A stretch of DNA of 36,021 bases. It comes from Sphingomonas sp. (GTDB taxonomy: Bacteria > Pseudomonadota > Alphaproteobacteria > Sphingomonadales > Sphingomonadaceae). Positions 9,159-17,313 of the stretch are shown here, piece after piece (the stretch's first letter is position 1; every line of letters starts with the position of its first letter). Both the position numbers and the translations under genes were made by a program. The stretch spans positions 1 to 36,021 of the forward strand of contig JACDEB010000012.1 in NCBI GenBank assembly GCA_013816595.1, written 5' to 3'. The notes under the pieces are model-generated. The model was not told the DNA's origin, ran no database searches, and saw nothing but the letters and a program-made list of their open reading frames with translations.

Positions 9159-10481
9159 TTAGCCTTGTTCAGCCGCCGCGGACAACTCTTTTGCGCCGCG
9201 GGTGAGGCGCGCGATAAAGAAGCCGTCGAGCCCGCCTTGATCATCGAGCAAGCCGGGCAGGATGCGCACCCAGCCGTCCTTCGCGACCGGAACGAAATCG
9301 GGCAATTCGCCGGGGCGCGGCGGATCGATCCGGAAATGCGGGTTGCGGTTGAGAAAAGCGGCGATGACGTCCTCCCCTTCGGCGCGCTCGAGCGAGCAAA
9401 CCGCGTAGACCAGGATCCCGCCCGGTTCGAGCCAGCTAGCCGAGCGATCGAGCAGCCGCGCCTGGAGCTGGGCGGATTGGTCGATGATCGAGGGCCGCGC
9501 CCGGTAGAGAACTTCGGGATGACGGCGGAAGGTGCCAGTCGCCGAGCAGGGCGAATCGAGCAGGATCGCGGCCGGCGGCGAAGCGGGCCTCCATAGCAAG
9601 GCATCGCCGACCACCGCAGTTGCCCTGAGGCCCGTGCGATCGAGATTTTCCCGCAAGCGCTGGAGCCGTTCGGCGAGGAGGTCGACGGCGGTGACGTCAT
9701 GCCCGGCCGCGGCCAACTGCATGGTCTTGCCGCCGGGCGCGGCGCACAGATCGACGACCGATTTGGCGGATATCGGAATGAGCCGCGCCGGGAGCGATGC
9801 GGCGAGGTCCTGGACCCACCATTTGCCGTCGGCGAACCCGGGCAATTGAGCGACATTGCTGCTGTCGACCCGAACCGATTTGCCGGCGATCGATGTGCCG
9901 CCGGTGACCGCTGCAAAGGCCTTGGCCTCGGTATCGCTGGCGAAGCTGAGATCGAGCGCGGGGCGGACGGCGATCTGACGGCGGGCGGCGGCGACCATCT
10001 CCCCGCCCCACTGCGCGGCCCAGCGCATCTCGACCGCCGCCGGCAGGAGCGGCGGATCGAGGTCGGGGATCGGGCGGCGGAGCAGGGTTCCGAGAACGCC
10101 ATGGACCAGCCGCCGCGGACCACCCTCGACCTGGGGCAAAGCGGTGGCGACGATCGCATGGTCGGGGGTGTTGAGGCCGATTTTCTGGGCGAGCGCGATG
10201 CGCAGCACCATCCGCGCCTTCGAATCGTCGGGCAGCGGCCGCTGGGTGGCGCTGTCGATCCACTCGTCGAGATCGGGCAGCCGGCGCAATGTCTCGCCGG
10301 CAATGGCCAAAGCGAGCGCTTGATCATTGGGCGCGAGCTTGCGGCTGGCCGACGCGGCGGCGGCCAGGGTTTCGCCGCGGCGAAGCACCGAATCGAGCAT
10401 CCGAAGGGCCGCCTGACGGGCGCCGAAGCCGTCGACGCGGGGTGGTTTGGCGCTTGGCGGATTAGTGCTTGGAACGGACAT
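9159..10481 (-). CDS. rsmB: 16S rRNA m5C967 methyltransferase-type RsmB (NOL1/NOP2/Sun family)
   Basis: About 440 residues from ATG 10481. The N-terminal NusB-like helical domain (about 15-140) precedes a Rossmann SAM methyltransferase with LCAAPGGK (245-252), the motif IV cysteine in DSPCSATG (Cys312) and the motif VI catalytic cysteine in AVCSLE (Cys362). These two cysteines define the RNA m5C class, and the NusB domain separates RsmB from RsmF. I chose 10481 because GGAG lies 7 bases upstream on the minus strand and the product then starts shortly before the NusB domain; an upstream start would run into the divergent gene. Only 22 bp separate its start from the SDHAF4-like start, so its promoter must overlap that gene or its leader. 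Confidence 0.92.
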   Translation of the reverse strand: MSVPSTNPPSAKPPRVDGFGARQAALRMLDSVLRRGETLAAAASASRKLAPNDQALALAIAGETLRRLPDLDEWIDSATQRPLPDDSKARMVLRIALAQKIGLNTPDHAIVATALPQVEGGPRRLVHGVLGTLLRRPIPDLDPPLLPAAVEMRWAAQWGGEMVAAARRQIAVRPALDLSFASDTEAKAFAAVTGGTSIAGKSVRVDSSNVAQLPGFADGKWWVQDLAASLPARLIPISAKSVVDLCAAPGGKTMQLAAAGHDVTAVDLLAERLQRLRENLDRTGLRATAVVGDALLWRPASPPAAILLDSPCSATGTFRRHPEVLYRARPSIIDQSAQLQARLLDRSASWLEPGGILVYAVCSLERAEGEDVIAAFLNRNPHFRIDPPRPGELPDFVPVAKDGWVRILPGLLDDQGGLDGFFIARLTRGAKELSAAAEQG

Positions 10482-10503
10482 CGCTCTGCTCCATTTTGAG
10501 GGC

Positions 10504-10671
10504 ATGAAACGCCCGACCACCGTCAAGCCGCCCAAGCATTTGAGCCCGTCCCCGCCGGTCCCAGAGCCGAAGGAAATCACCAGCGACCCGCCGCCCGACG
10601 GCGAGGAGCATAAGCTTGACCCGACGCGCTATGGCGATTGGGAAAAGAAGGGCATTGCGGTCGATTTTTAA
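10504..10671 (+). CDS. SDHAF4-like (DUF1674) succinate dehydrogenase assembly factor
   Basis: 55 residues. A proline-rich, low-complexity N-terminus is followed by the family signature at the C-terminal end: DPTRYGDWEKKGIAVDF, where DPTRYGDWE..G...DF is diagnostic of DUF1674/SDHAF4. In mitochondria SDHAF4 binds flavinylated SdhA and protects it before complex assembly; bacterial members are assumed to act likewise in the cytoplasm, which is inference. The protein begins at ATG 10504, with GAGGG only 2-3 bases upstream. It is divergent from rsmB (22 bp). The sdh genes are not in this window. This small gene is easily missed by length cutoffs. Confidence 0.88.
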   Translation: MKRPTTVKPPKHLSPSPPVPEPKEITSDPPPDGEEHKLDPTRYGDWEKKGIAVDF

Positions 10672-10676
10672 CTCGT

Positions 10677-10750
10677 CGTCATCGCGCCGTCGGCGGTCGC
10701 GGCAATCCATGAACGCGCGGCTGGATTGCGTCGCTCTGCGCGCAATGACG
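10677..10750. repeat. Imperfect palindromic intergenic repeat (CGTCAT...CAATCCA/TGGATTG...ATGACG)
   Basis: The 79 bp between the convergent SDHAF4-like and gpsA genes are almost filled by an inverted repeat: outer arms CGTCATCGCG (10677-10686) and CGCAATGACG (10741-10750), and inner arms CAATCCA (10703-10709) and TGGATTG (10722-10728). The words GTCATTGCG and GCAATCCA are those of a widely dispersed bacterial palindrome that I recall from sphingomonads and other Proteobacteria. It is the only copy I found in this window. It can fold in both transcripts and may act as a bidirectional terminator or mRNA 3'-end stabiliser, but it has no T-tract. Confidence 0.65.
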
Positions 10751-10751
10751 G

Positions 10752-11741
10752 TCACAGATGCTCGGCGCGCGGCGGACGGGTCAGCAATTGTTCGAGCATC
10801 TGGTCGACATTCGCCTGACCGGAAAGAAGCGCGTCGACGGCGGCGACAATCGGCATGTCGATGTCACGGTCGCGCGCGATCTTCGCCAGCACCGGGGCGG
10901 TAAAGGCGCCCTCCGCCACCGTCCGCCGATCGGCCATCAAATCGGCGGTTGCGCGGCCCTCACCGAGTCCGAGCCCAAGCGAGAAATTGCGCGATGCGGT
11001 CGACGAGCAGGTGAGGACGAGATCGCCAATCCCGGACAGGCCGGAAAGGGTTTCGCGCCTGGCCCCGAGCGCGACCCCGAAGCGGGTCATTTCGGCAAAG
11101 CCGCGCGCGATCAGGGCGGCGCGGGCGTTCTGGCCAAGCCCCTTCCCCTCGACGATCCCGCAGGCGATGGCGAGGACGTTCTTGACCGCTCCGCCAATCT
11201 CGGCACCGGTGACATCGTCGCTGGCGTAAATGCGGAACGTCGGTTGCGCGATCCGGACGCGCAAGGCCGCGCCAATCGCTTCGTCGTCGCATGCCAGAGT
11301 GACCGCGGTCGGCAATCCGGCGGCGACTTCATGGGCGAAGGTCGGCCCCGACAGCACCGCGATCGGCGAGGTCGGGCAGACTTCGAGAGCGACATCGTGG
11401 AGCAATTTGCCGCTGCCTTCCTCAATCCCTTTCGAGCACAAGATGAGCGGCATGTTGGGGCATGGCGACCGTTCGAGCGTTGCCCGCATATGCTGGGCCG
11501 GGGTCACCACCAGCCACGCATCGGCGGCCGACAGCTCCGAGAAATTGCTGGTCGCGCGGATCGCCGGCGACAGCTTCTGGCCCTTTAGATAGATCGGATT
11601 TTCGTGAATTCGGTTGATCGCCGAGACGACATCGTCCTCGAGCGCCCAGAGCATGGTATCGCGCCCGCCGGTGGCCGCGACCTGGGCCAAAGCGGTGCCC
11701 CACGCACCGCCGCCAATCACCGCAAGTTTTTCGATCGTCAT
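10752..11741 (-). CDS. gpsA: NAD(P)H-dependent glycerol-3-phosphate dehydrogenase
   Basis: 329 residues. It reduces dihydroxyacetone phosphate to sn-glycerol 3-phosphate for phospholipid synthesis. The N-terminal Rossmann motif is AVIGGGAWGTALA (7-19). SGPTFAHEVA (131-140) and the catalytic Lys187 in GGAVKNVLAIACG are present, followed by the helical C-terminal domain with GLSGIGDLVLTC. ATG 11741 overlaps the tsaD stop by 4 bp (ATGA), so it is the second gene of a tsaD-gpsA operon. Longer upstream frames in the same phase lie inside tsaD and are not real. Confidence 0.97.
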   Translation of the reverse strand: MTIEKLAVIGGGAWGTALAQVAATGGRDTMLWALEDDVVSAINRIHENPIYLKGQKLSPAIRATSNFSELSAADAWLVVTPAQHMRATLERSPCPNMPLILCSKGIEEGSGKLLHDVALEVCPTSPIAVLSGPTFAHEVAAGLPTAVTLACDDEAIGAALRVRIAQPTFRIYASDDVTGAEIGGAVKNVLAIACGIVEGKGLGQNARAALIARGFAEMTRFGVALGARRETLSGLSGIGDLVLTCSSTASRNFSLGLGLGEGRATADLMADRRTVAEGAFTAPVLAKIARDRDIDMPIVAAVDALLSGQANVDQMLEQLLTRPPRAEHL

Positions 11742-12769
11742 GCCTTGACCCCCGCTCCGCGCACCTTGCCAGCCTCCCCGTCGAGCGGCCAGCGGGCCCG
11801 TGCCGGAGCGTCGAGCTGATCGACCAGCCCGGCGCCGAGCCGCTCGGCTCCGGCCCAGGCGATCATCGCCGCATTGTCGGTGCACAGCCAGCCCGGCGGA
11901 ACCGCAAAGGCGCGGCCTTCGCTTTTGGCGAGATCGGCAAGTGCTGCCCGGACCGCCAGATTGGCGGCGACCCCGCCGGCGACAACCAGCGCCGGAGCGG
12001 CGCATTGGCCAAGGGCAAGCCGGGTGCGGTCGACCAGGCAATCAACGACCGCCTGCTGAAAACTCGCGGCAATATCCTGCGGCCGGTACTTGTCTGACGC
12101 GGCGGCGCGCTGGACCGCGCTTTTGAGGCCGGCGAAGGAAAAATGCGGCTCGCCCGATCCGACCAGCGGCCGGGGCAATGGCACCGCACCTGGATCGCCG
12201 GTCGCAGCGAGGCGCTCGATCGCCGGGCCGCCGGGATAATCGAGGCCGAGGATCTTGGCCGCTTTGTCGAACGCCTCGCCGACCGCATCGTCGATGGTCG
12301 TCGCGATCCGTCGATAATCGCCGATGCCGCGCACTTCGAGCAATTGGCAATGGCCGCCCGAGACGAGCAACAGCAGATATGGAAAGCCGAGCGCGGGATC
12401 GACCAGCCGCGGCGACAAGGCATGACCTTCGAGGTGATTGATGGCGAGGAGCGGCTTGCCGGCCGCGAGCGCAATGCCCTTGCCCGCGAGCAAGGCGACC
12501 ATCACGCCGCCGATCAGGCCCGGGCCAGCGGTGGCGGCGACCGCGTCGATATCGGCGATGGTCATTCCAGCATCGTCGAGCACGGTGCGGATCAGGCCGG
12601 GAAGGATTTCGACATGGGCGCGAGCGGCGATTTCCGGAACCACCCCGCCATACGGCCGATGGGCGTCATTCTGGCCGACGACGATGTGCGCGAGCACTTG
12701 CCGGTCGCTGGTGACAAGCGCCGCGGCACTGTCGTCGCAGGAAGATTCGAGGCCGAGGATGAGCGTCAT
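11738..12769 (-). CDS. tsaD: tRNA N6-adenosine threonylcarbamoyltransferase
   Basis: 343 residues. With TsaB and TsaE it transfers the threonylcarbamoyl group to A37 of ANN-decoding tRNAs. The Kae1/TsaD ASKHA fold is plain: LGLESSCDD at the N-terminus, YGGVVPEIAARAH (40-52), the metal-binding His112-Leu-Glu-Gly-His116, and LLVSGGHCQL (135-143). It is first in a two-gene operon with gpsA and divergent from hemC, with only 49 bp between the start codons, which must hold both promoters unless they overlap the genes. Confidence 0.97.
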   Translation of the reverse strand: MTLILGLESSCDDSAAALVTSDRQVLAHIVVGQNDAHRPYGGVVPEIAARAHVEILPGLIRTVLDDAGMTIADIDAVAATAGPGLIGGVMVALLAGKGIALAAGKPLLAINHLEGHALSPRLVDPALGFPYLLLLVSGGHCQLLEVRGIGDYRRIATTIDDAVGEAFDKAAKILGLDYPGGPAIERLAATGDPGAVPLPRPLVGSGEPHFSFAGLKSAVQRAAASDKYRPQDIAASFQQAVVDCLVDRTRLALGQCAAPALVVAGGVAANLAVRAALADLAKSEGRAFAVPPGWLCTDNAAMIAWAGAERLGAGLVDQLDAPARARWPLDGEAGKVRGAGVKA

Positions 12770-12818
12770 GGATGCGGCGCCCTTTGCCTCATCCGGTCAA
12801 GATGCACTAGGGGGCGGA

Positions 12819-13736
12819 ATGGACCGCGTCCTCAAGCTTGGCACCCGCGCTTCGCCGCTCGCGCTTGCCCAGGCCAATCAGGCAGCGGCGGCGCTGGCAG
12901 CGATCCACGGTTGGGATGGCCAGCAGATCGAGATCGTCAGCGTCACCACGACCGGCGACCGGGTCCAGGACCGGCCGCTTGCGGAAATCGGCGGCAAGGC
13001 GTTGTGGACCAAGGAACTCGACCGCGCGCTGAACGACGGCCAAGTCGATTTTTGCGTTCATTCGATGAAGGATGTCGAAAGCGAGCGGCCGGCGACCTTG
13101 CGGATCGCCGCAATCCTGCCCCGGGCGGATGTCCGCGACCGATTGATCGGTGCGGAATCGATCGCGGCCTTGCGCGGCGGAGCGGTGATCGGAACCTCGT
13201 CACCGCGGCGCTCGGCGCAATTGCTTCGCCTTCGCCCCGACCTCAACATCGTTGCGTTTCGTGGCAATGTGCAAACGCGAATCGACAAGGTTGCGGCGGG
13301 CGACGTCGATGCGACGATACTCGCCGCCGCCGGACTCGACCGGCTAGGGATTGAGATCGGCGCCGCGATGAGTCCCGAAGCGATGCTTCCGGCTCCGGGC
13401 CAGGCCGCGATCGGAATCGAATGCCGAAGCGATGACGACCAGCTGATCGCGTTGATCGAGGCCGCGAGCCACGGGCCAAGCTACGCCTGCGTAACCGCCG
13501 AACGCGCCTTCACCCGGGCGCTTGGCGGTTCCTGCGCGTCGCCAGTAGCGGCACTGGCGACGATGGACGGTGAGGAGATGCTGTTGCGGTGCGCGCTGTA
13601 CAGCGCCGACGGGCTCGACTGCGTCGGCGACGAAGCCCGCGTTCACCCCGGCGACGACCGCGTGCCCGAGGAAATGGCGCGGGCGATGCTTGCGCGCGCC
13701 TCGCGATCGATCCGGATATTGTTCGAGGACGCATGA
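12819..13736 (+). CDS. hemC: Hydroxymethylbilane synthase (porphobilinogen deaminase)
   Basis: 305 residues. It polymerises four porphobilinogens into hydroxymethylbilane in tetrapyrrole synthesis. Recognised by LGTRASPLALAQA near the N-terminus, TTGDR, the CVHSMKD segment, IGTSSPRRSAQL, RGNVQTRI and the dipyrromethane cofactor-binding Cys239 in GGSCASPVAA. The start is ATG 12819 with GGGGGCGG immediately upstream; the preceding frame extends into the divergent tsaD and is ignored. It is the first gene of a three-gene hem operon, with an ATGA overlap into hemD. Confidence 0.97.
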   Translation: MDRVLKLGTRASPLALAQANQAAAALAAIHGWDGQQIEIVSVTTTGDRVQDRPLAEIGGKALWTKELDRALNDGQVDFCVHSMKDVESERPATLRIAAILPRADVRDRLIGAESIAALRGGAVIGTSSPRRSAQLLRLRPDLNIVAFRGNVQTRIDKVAAGDVDATILAAAGLDRLGIEIGAAMSPEAMLPAPGQAAIGIECRSDDDQLIALIEAASHGPSYACVTAERAFTRALGGSCASPVAALATMDGEEMLLRCALYSADGLDCVGDEARVHPGDDRVPEEMARAMLARASRSIRILFEDA

Positions 13737-14401
13737 GGAGAATCGCGATCCTGAGGCCCGAGCCGGGGGCTTCGGCGACCCTGAAGAGCGCACTCCAGCT
13801 CGGCCTGGACGCCTTTTCACTGCCCTTGTTCGAAGTGGTCGCGGTGGATTGGGTCGCGCCCGATCCGGCCGGCTTCGATGGCGTTTTGCTGACCAGCGCC
13901 AACGCACTCCGCCATGGCGGCGAGGCTCTCCAAGCATGGCGCGGACGCCCGGTTTATGCGGTTGGAGCAGCGACCGCGGAGGCTGCGCGCGAGGCCGGGT
14001 TCGGAATTGCCGCGGAGGGCGATCAGGGCGCCGTGCGATTATTGGGTTCGATCGAACCCGGGCTGCGCCTGTTCCACCCATGCGGCAGCGACCGGATCGA
14101 CATTGGCGAGTCCAAGCAGGTGATCACATCGGTCCCGGTTTATGAGTCGTGGGCAATTAGCGCGGTGCCGCGAATCGCGCGGTTGGACGGGTGCGTTGCG
14201 CTGGTTCACTCGCCCCGCGCCGGGCGCCGGCTGGCGCAGCTTGCGATCGCCAAATCGACCATCGCCATCGCCGCGATCAGCGCCGCCGCGGCAGAGGCAG
14301 CGGGACCGGGCTGGGAGCGGATCGAGGCGGCTGAAACTCCCGAAGACGCAGCGCTTCTGGCCCTCGCCCGGCGGCTGTGCAACAATCGCTCCGGGCAATG
14401 A
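13733..14401 (+). CDS. hemD: Uroporphyrinogen-III synthase
   Basis: 222 residues. It cyclises hydroxymethylbilane with D-ring inversion to uroporphyrinogen III. The family is poorly conserved, but the start 'RRIAILRPEPGASATL', the 'FDGVLLTSANALRHGG' segment, 'AVGAATAEAAREAGF' and 'VALVHSPRAGRRLAQL' match both halves of the bilobed HemD fold. Position directly after hemC with a 4-bp ATGA overlap supports the call. It overlaps the next gene in the same way. Confidence 0.92.
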   Translation: MRRIAILRPEPGASATLKSALQLGLDAFSLPLFEVVAVDWVAPDPAGFDGVLLTSANALRHGGEALQAWRGRPVYAVGAATAEAAREAGFGIAAEGDQGAVRLLGSIEPGLRLFHPCGSDRIDIGESKQVITSVPVYESWAISAVPRIARLDGCVALVHSPRAGRRLAQLAIAKSTIAIAAISAAAAEAAGPGWERIEAAETPEDAALLALARRLCNNRSGQ

Positions 14402-15213
14402 CCGCGACCCCCAACCGAACGCGCCTGAGCTGGAGCGCCCGACTGCTGATCGGTCTTGCGCTGGTGGTTGGCGGCGCCGGTGCGATGACCTGGGGCCTGG
14501 CCTATTATCCGCCGATGGCGCGGCTGTTGGGGATTGTTCCGGCGACGCCCGCTACGCCGCAAGTGCGAACGGCAGCGGCATTACCGCAAGTCGGAGCGGC
14601 GGCGCCGGCATCGGCTTCGGCGCGGGTCCCGGCGGCAAGTACCGACCAGATCGCCCAGGTCGAGCAGCGCATCGACCGGGTCGAGGATCTGAGCGAACAT
14701 GCCGCCGGATCGGCGGGCCGCGCCGATGCCCTGGTGATCGCTTTTGCCGCCCGCCGGGCGATCGAGCGCGGGGTTGCGCTGGGCTATCTCGAAAACCTCC
14801 TTGTCCAGCGCTTCGGGCAGCAGCACCAGGCGGCGATCGCGACCATCATCACTGCGGCGCGCAAACCGATCCGGCTGAGCGACCTGGTCGCGGAATATGA
14901 AGCGCTCGGGCCGGCGCTGCGCCGCGGCGGGCCGAACGAAGGCTGGTGGTCGAGCGTCAGGCGCGAAATGGGGTCGCTGGTCGAAGTCCATAGCGCCGAG
15001 CGACCGTCGGGCGACCTCGACGTCCGCTACCAGCGCGCACTCCAGCAATTGTCGATGGGCAATGCCGACAAGGCGCTGGCCGAGACGATGCGGATGCCCG
15101 GCGCCGGCAATGCCAGCGATTGGGTGGCCAAGGTCCGGCGCTACATTGCGGTCCAGCGGGCGCTCGACGAAGTCGAGTCCGCGGCGCTTCTGGAACGCGG
15201 CCCGAACGGCTGA
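14398..15213 (+). CDS. Mic60/mitofilin-like inner-membrane protein
   Basis: 271 residues. A short cytoplasmic head is followed by one membrane segment (about residues 14-36), an Ala/Pro-rich linker, a heptad-rich region ('TDQIAQVEQRIDRVEDLSEH', about 80-100) and a helical C-terminal domain with GWWSSVRREMGSLVEV. This is the architecture of alphaproteobacterial Mic60 (COG4223). Alphaproteobacterial Mic60 genes are known to sit beside hemC/hemD, and some act in bending the inner membrane, as Mic60 does at mitochondrial crista junctions. This copy is short, with a reduced coiled coil. HemX-like proteins of gammaproteobacteria share the position and topology, so the older name HemX/hypothetical is possible. 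The start ATG 14398 overlaps the hemD stop. Function here is inferred from context. Confidence 0.75.
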   Translation: MTATPNRTRLSWSARLLIGLALVVGGAGAMTWGLAYYPPMARLLGIVPATPATPQVRTAAALPQVGAAAPASASARVPAASTDQIAQVEQRIDRVEDLSEHAAGSAGRADALVIAFAARRAIERGVALGYLENLLVQRFGQQHQAAIATIITAARKPIRLSDLVAEYEALGPALRRGGPNEGWWSSVRREMGSLVEVHSAERPSGDLDVRYQRALQQLSMGNADKALAETMRMPGAGNASDWVAKVRRYIAVQRALDEVESAALLERGPNG

Positions 15214-15234
15214 TTGCCAAAAGGGGGTTGGCAA
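15214..15234 (+). other. Stem-loop directly after the Mic60-like stop codon
   Basis: TTGCCAA (15214-15220), a 7-base A2G5 loop and TTGGCAA (15228-15234) form a perfect 7-bp hairpin right at the end of the hem operon. No T-tract follows. The 3' arm can alternatively pair with GCCAA about 10 bases further on, giving two exclusive folds. It may mark the mRNA 3' end, but it is not a classical terminator. Confidence 0.4.
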
Positions 15235-15332
15235 GCGCGCCAGCCAATGCGAATCTTCCCGACCGGCCCAGCGAAGGTTCATTCAACGACGCTAAGCTGC
15301 TGGTATCGAAATAGGATTCGAGGAATGGCTGC

Positions 15333-16463
15333 ATGACGTCAAAGTGGGTTCGATGGGGCCTCGCTGGAAGTGCGATTGGCCTGCTGCTGGCGGGTGCTGC
15401 GACCATCGCCAAGGTGCCGGACAAGAGCCCGGCGGCCGCTCCAGCTCCACCGGCAGAGAAGCCTGCACCCCGGACTGACGCCAAGCCGGCGGCGGCGACC
15501 ACGACCAAGGCGGTCCCCGCTTTTTTGCGCGGCCGTATCAACCAGCTCGGCAAAGCATTCGACGGACGAGTGGGCATTGCCGTGCATTCGATCGACGATG
15601 GCTGGACCGCAACGTGGAAGGCCGACGAGCTTTATCCGCAGCAAAGCGTGAGCAAATTATGGGTCGCGGTGACCGCGCTCGACGCGGCCGACAAAGGCAA
15701 GGTCAAAATGAGCGACAAGGTCACCATGTCGCGCGCCGATCTGACCGTATTCCATCAGCCGATCGCGGCCCTGATCCTGGGCGGCAAATATACCATTTCG
15801 CTCGACGATCTGTTGTTCAAGGCGATCACCACCAGCGACAATACCGCCAATGACAAATTGATGCGCAGCGTCGGGGGGCCCAAAGCGGTGCGATCGATGA
15901 TCATCGCCAAAAAGCTTGGTGCGATCCGTTTCTACGACGGCGAAAAGGCCCTCCAGAGCCGCATCGCGGGGCTGATCTGGAGCCCCAAATATTCGGTCGG
16001 AAGCGCGTTCTGGGAGGCCCGTAGCGCTTTGCCGTACCGGCTGCGCAAGGCGGCGTTCGAACGCTATGTCGCCGACCCTTATGACGGCGCCTCGCCAGCG
16101 GCGATCGTGGCCACGCTGGCGCGGCTCAAGCGCGGCGACTTGCTGTCGCCCGAATCGACCCGCCGGCTGCTCCAGGTGATGGGCAATACCAAGACCGGCG
16201 CAAACCGGCTCAAGGGCGGGCTTCAGCCGGGTTGGACCTTGAGCCACAAGACCGGGACGGGGCAGGAGCTGGGCAAGCTCCAGGCCGGCTATAACGATAT
16301 CGGAATCCTCACCGCGCCCGATGGCAAAAGCTATTCGGTGGCGGTGATGATCAAGCTCTCCGATTTGCCGTTGCCGGTGCGCATGAAGCTGATGAACAAC
16401 GTCGTCCGGGCGACCATCGCGCAGCACGACATGACCAATGCGCCGAACGCTTTCGTCCGTTAG
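15333..16463 (+). CDS. Exported serine hydrolase with class A beta-lactamase fold
   Basis: 376 residues. A membrane segment (about 7-26, signal peptide or anchor) and a Pro/Ala-rich linker (about 30-62) precede the catalytic domain. Active-site motifs: Ser105-Val-Ser-Lys108 (SxxK), Ser168-Asp-Asn170 (SDN) and Lys306-Thr-Gly308 (KTG). Aligning through SDN and the following GGPK to TEM-type numbering puts Glu204 exactly at Ambler 166 and Gln208 at 170, where true class A enzymes have Asn. The omega-loop-to-KTG stretch is longer than in TEM. It acts in the periplasm; beta-lactam hydrolysis, transpeptidase-like and peptidoglycan-related roles are all possible. A GAGGA lies 9 bases before the ATG. 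The gene follows the hem operon after 119 bp. Confidence 0.8.
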   Translation: MTSKWVRWGLAGSAIGLLLAGAATIAKVPDKSPAAAPAPPAEKPAPRTDAKPAAATTTKAVPAFLRGRINQLGKAFDGRVGIAVHSIDDGWTATWKADELYPQQSVSKLWVAVTALDAADKGKVKMSDKVTMSRADLTVFHQPIAALILGGKYTISLDDLLFKAITTSDNTANDKLMRSVGGPKAVRSMIIAKKLGAIRFYDGEKALQSRIAGLIWSPKYSVGSAFWEARSALPYRLRKAAFERYVADPYDGASPAAIVATLARLKRGDLLSPESTRRLLQVMGNTKTGANRLKGGLQPGWTLSHKTGTGQELGKLQAGYNDIGILTAPDGKSYSVAVMIKLSDLPLPVRMKLMNNVVRATIAQHDMTNAPNAFVR

Positions 16464-16481
16464 TCGAACGACCGCTTGATT

Positions 16482-16512
16482 CGGGTGGGACTCGGTCGCA
16501 TGGTCCCGCCCG
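16482..16512 (+). terminator. Stem-loop after the serine hydrolase gene
   Basis: CGGGTGGGAC (16482-16491) and GTCCCGCCCG (16503-16512) pair over 10 bp with one T-G wobble around an 11-base loop, starting 18 bases after the stop codon. There is no T-run, so it is at best a weak or Rho-assisted terminator, or a 3'-end stabiliser, before the LolA-like gene. Confidence 0.4.
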
Positions 16513-16535
16513 CTTAGAGCGAAGGGGCGATTCCA

Positions 16536-17312
16536 ATGGCGATCCGAACGATATTGACCGCAGTTCTTATTGGGAGCGTGGCAGTGCCTGCCGCCGCTCA
16601 GGATGCGCCGACTGCGCTTAGCCTGGTCGCCAAAAACCTTGAGGCGCGCGGCGGCGCGGCAGCGATCGATGCGATCAAGTCGGTGAGCTTCGAAGGACGG
16701 ACGATTTTCCCCGGCGATTTCGAAGTCGGATATAAGGAATGGCGCACCACCAGCGGACCCAATCCCCGGGGCCGGGTGGTGTTTTCGGTTCAAGGCCTCG
16801 ACATCATCCAGGCTTATGACGGCAGCGGCGGGTGGAAGGTCAATCCGCATCAGGGCCGCAAGGACGCCGAGAAAATGTCGGCCGACGAGGGCCGCCAGAT
16901 GGCCGATGGCTCGCTGCTCGGCGGACCCCTGCTGAGCGCGGCCAAGGACAGCAGCAAGGTGACCTATCTCGGCCGCGAGGATTTCGACGGAACGCTCGCC
17001 TACAAGCTCAAGGTCGCGCAAAAGGACGGCGACGAATTCGTCTATTGGCTCGACCCCGACACCTTCCTTGAAATCAAGATCGACGAAACCCGCCGGGTGC
17101 GCGGATCGCAGCAGACCACCGAAACCGAGCTTGGCGATTATGAGAAGATCGCGGGGGTCTATTTCCCGATGTCGATCGAGAGCTGGAGCCAGGGGCAACC
17201 CAATCAACGGGCGCGGACGATCATCGCCACCGGCGCCGCCAATCCGGCGCTGACCGACGATTTGTTCCTTGAGCCGAAGAGTCCAGCCGCAACGTCGACC
17301 AAGGGGAATTAA
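16536..17312 (+). CDS. LolA-like outer-membrane lipoprotein-sorting-type protein
   Basis: 258 residues. A cleavable signal peptide (hydrophobic residues 4-18, cut after Ala-Ala-Ala-Gln near 22) exports it to the periplasm. The mature part, starting 'A..LVAKNLEARGGAAAIDAIKSV', with alternating strands through 'FVYWLDPDTFLEIKIDETRRVRG' and 'YEKIAGVYFPMSIE', is the half-open beta-barrel seen in LolA/LolB and in proteins annotated as outer membrane lipoprotein-sorting proteins. It differs clearly from the genuine LolA encoded further on (26168-26776), so it is a paralogue of unknown cargo. AAGGGG lies just upstream of the ATG. The stop is followed by one base and then the start of the BNR gene, implying one transcript and translational coupling. 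Confidence 0.8.
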   Translation: MAIRTILTAVLIGSVAVPAAAQDAPTALSLVAKNLEARGGAAAIDAIKSVSFEGRTIFPGDFEVGYKEWRTTSGPNPRGRVVFSVQGLDIIQAYDGSGGWKVNPHQGRKDAEKMSADEGRQMADGSLLGGPLLSAAKDSSKVTYLGREDFDGTLAYKLKVAQKDGDEFVYWLDPDTFLEIKIDETRRVRGSQQTTETELGDYEKIAGVYFPMSIESWSQGQPNQRARTIIATGAANPALTDDLFLEPKSPAATSTKGN

Positions 17313-17313
17313 G

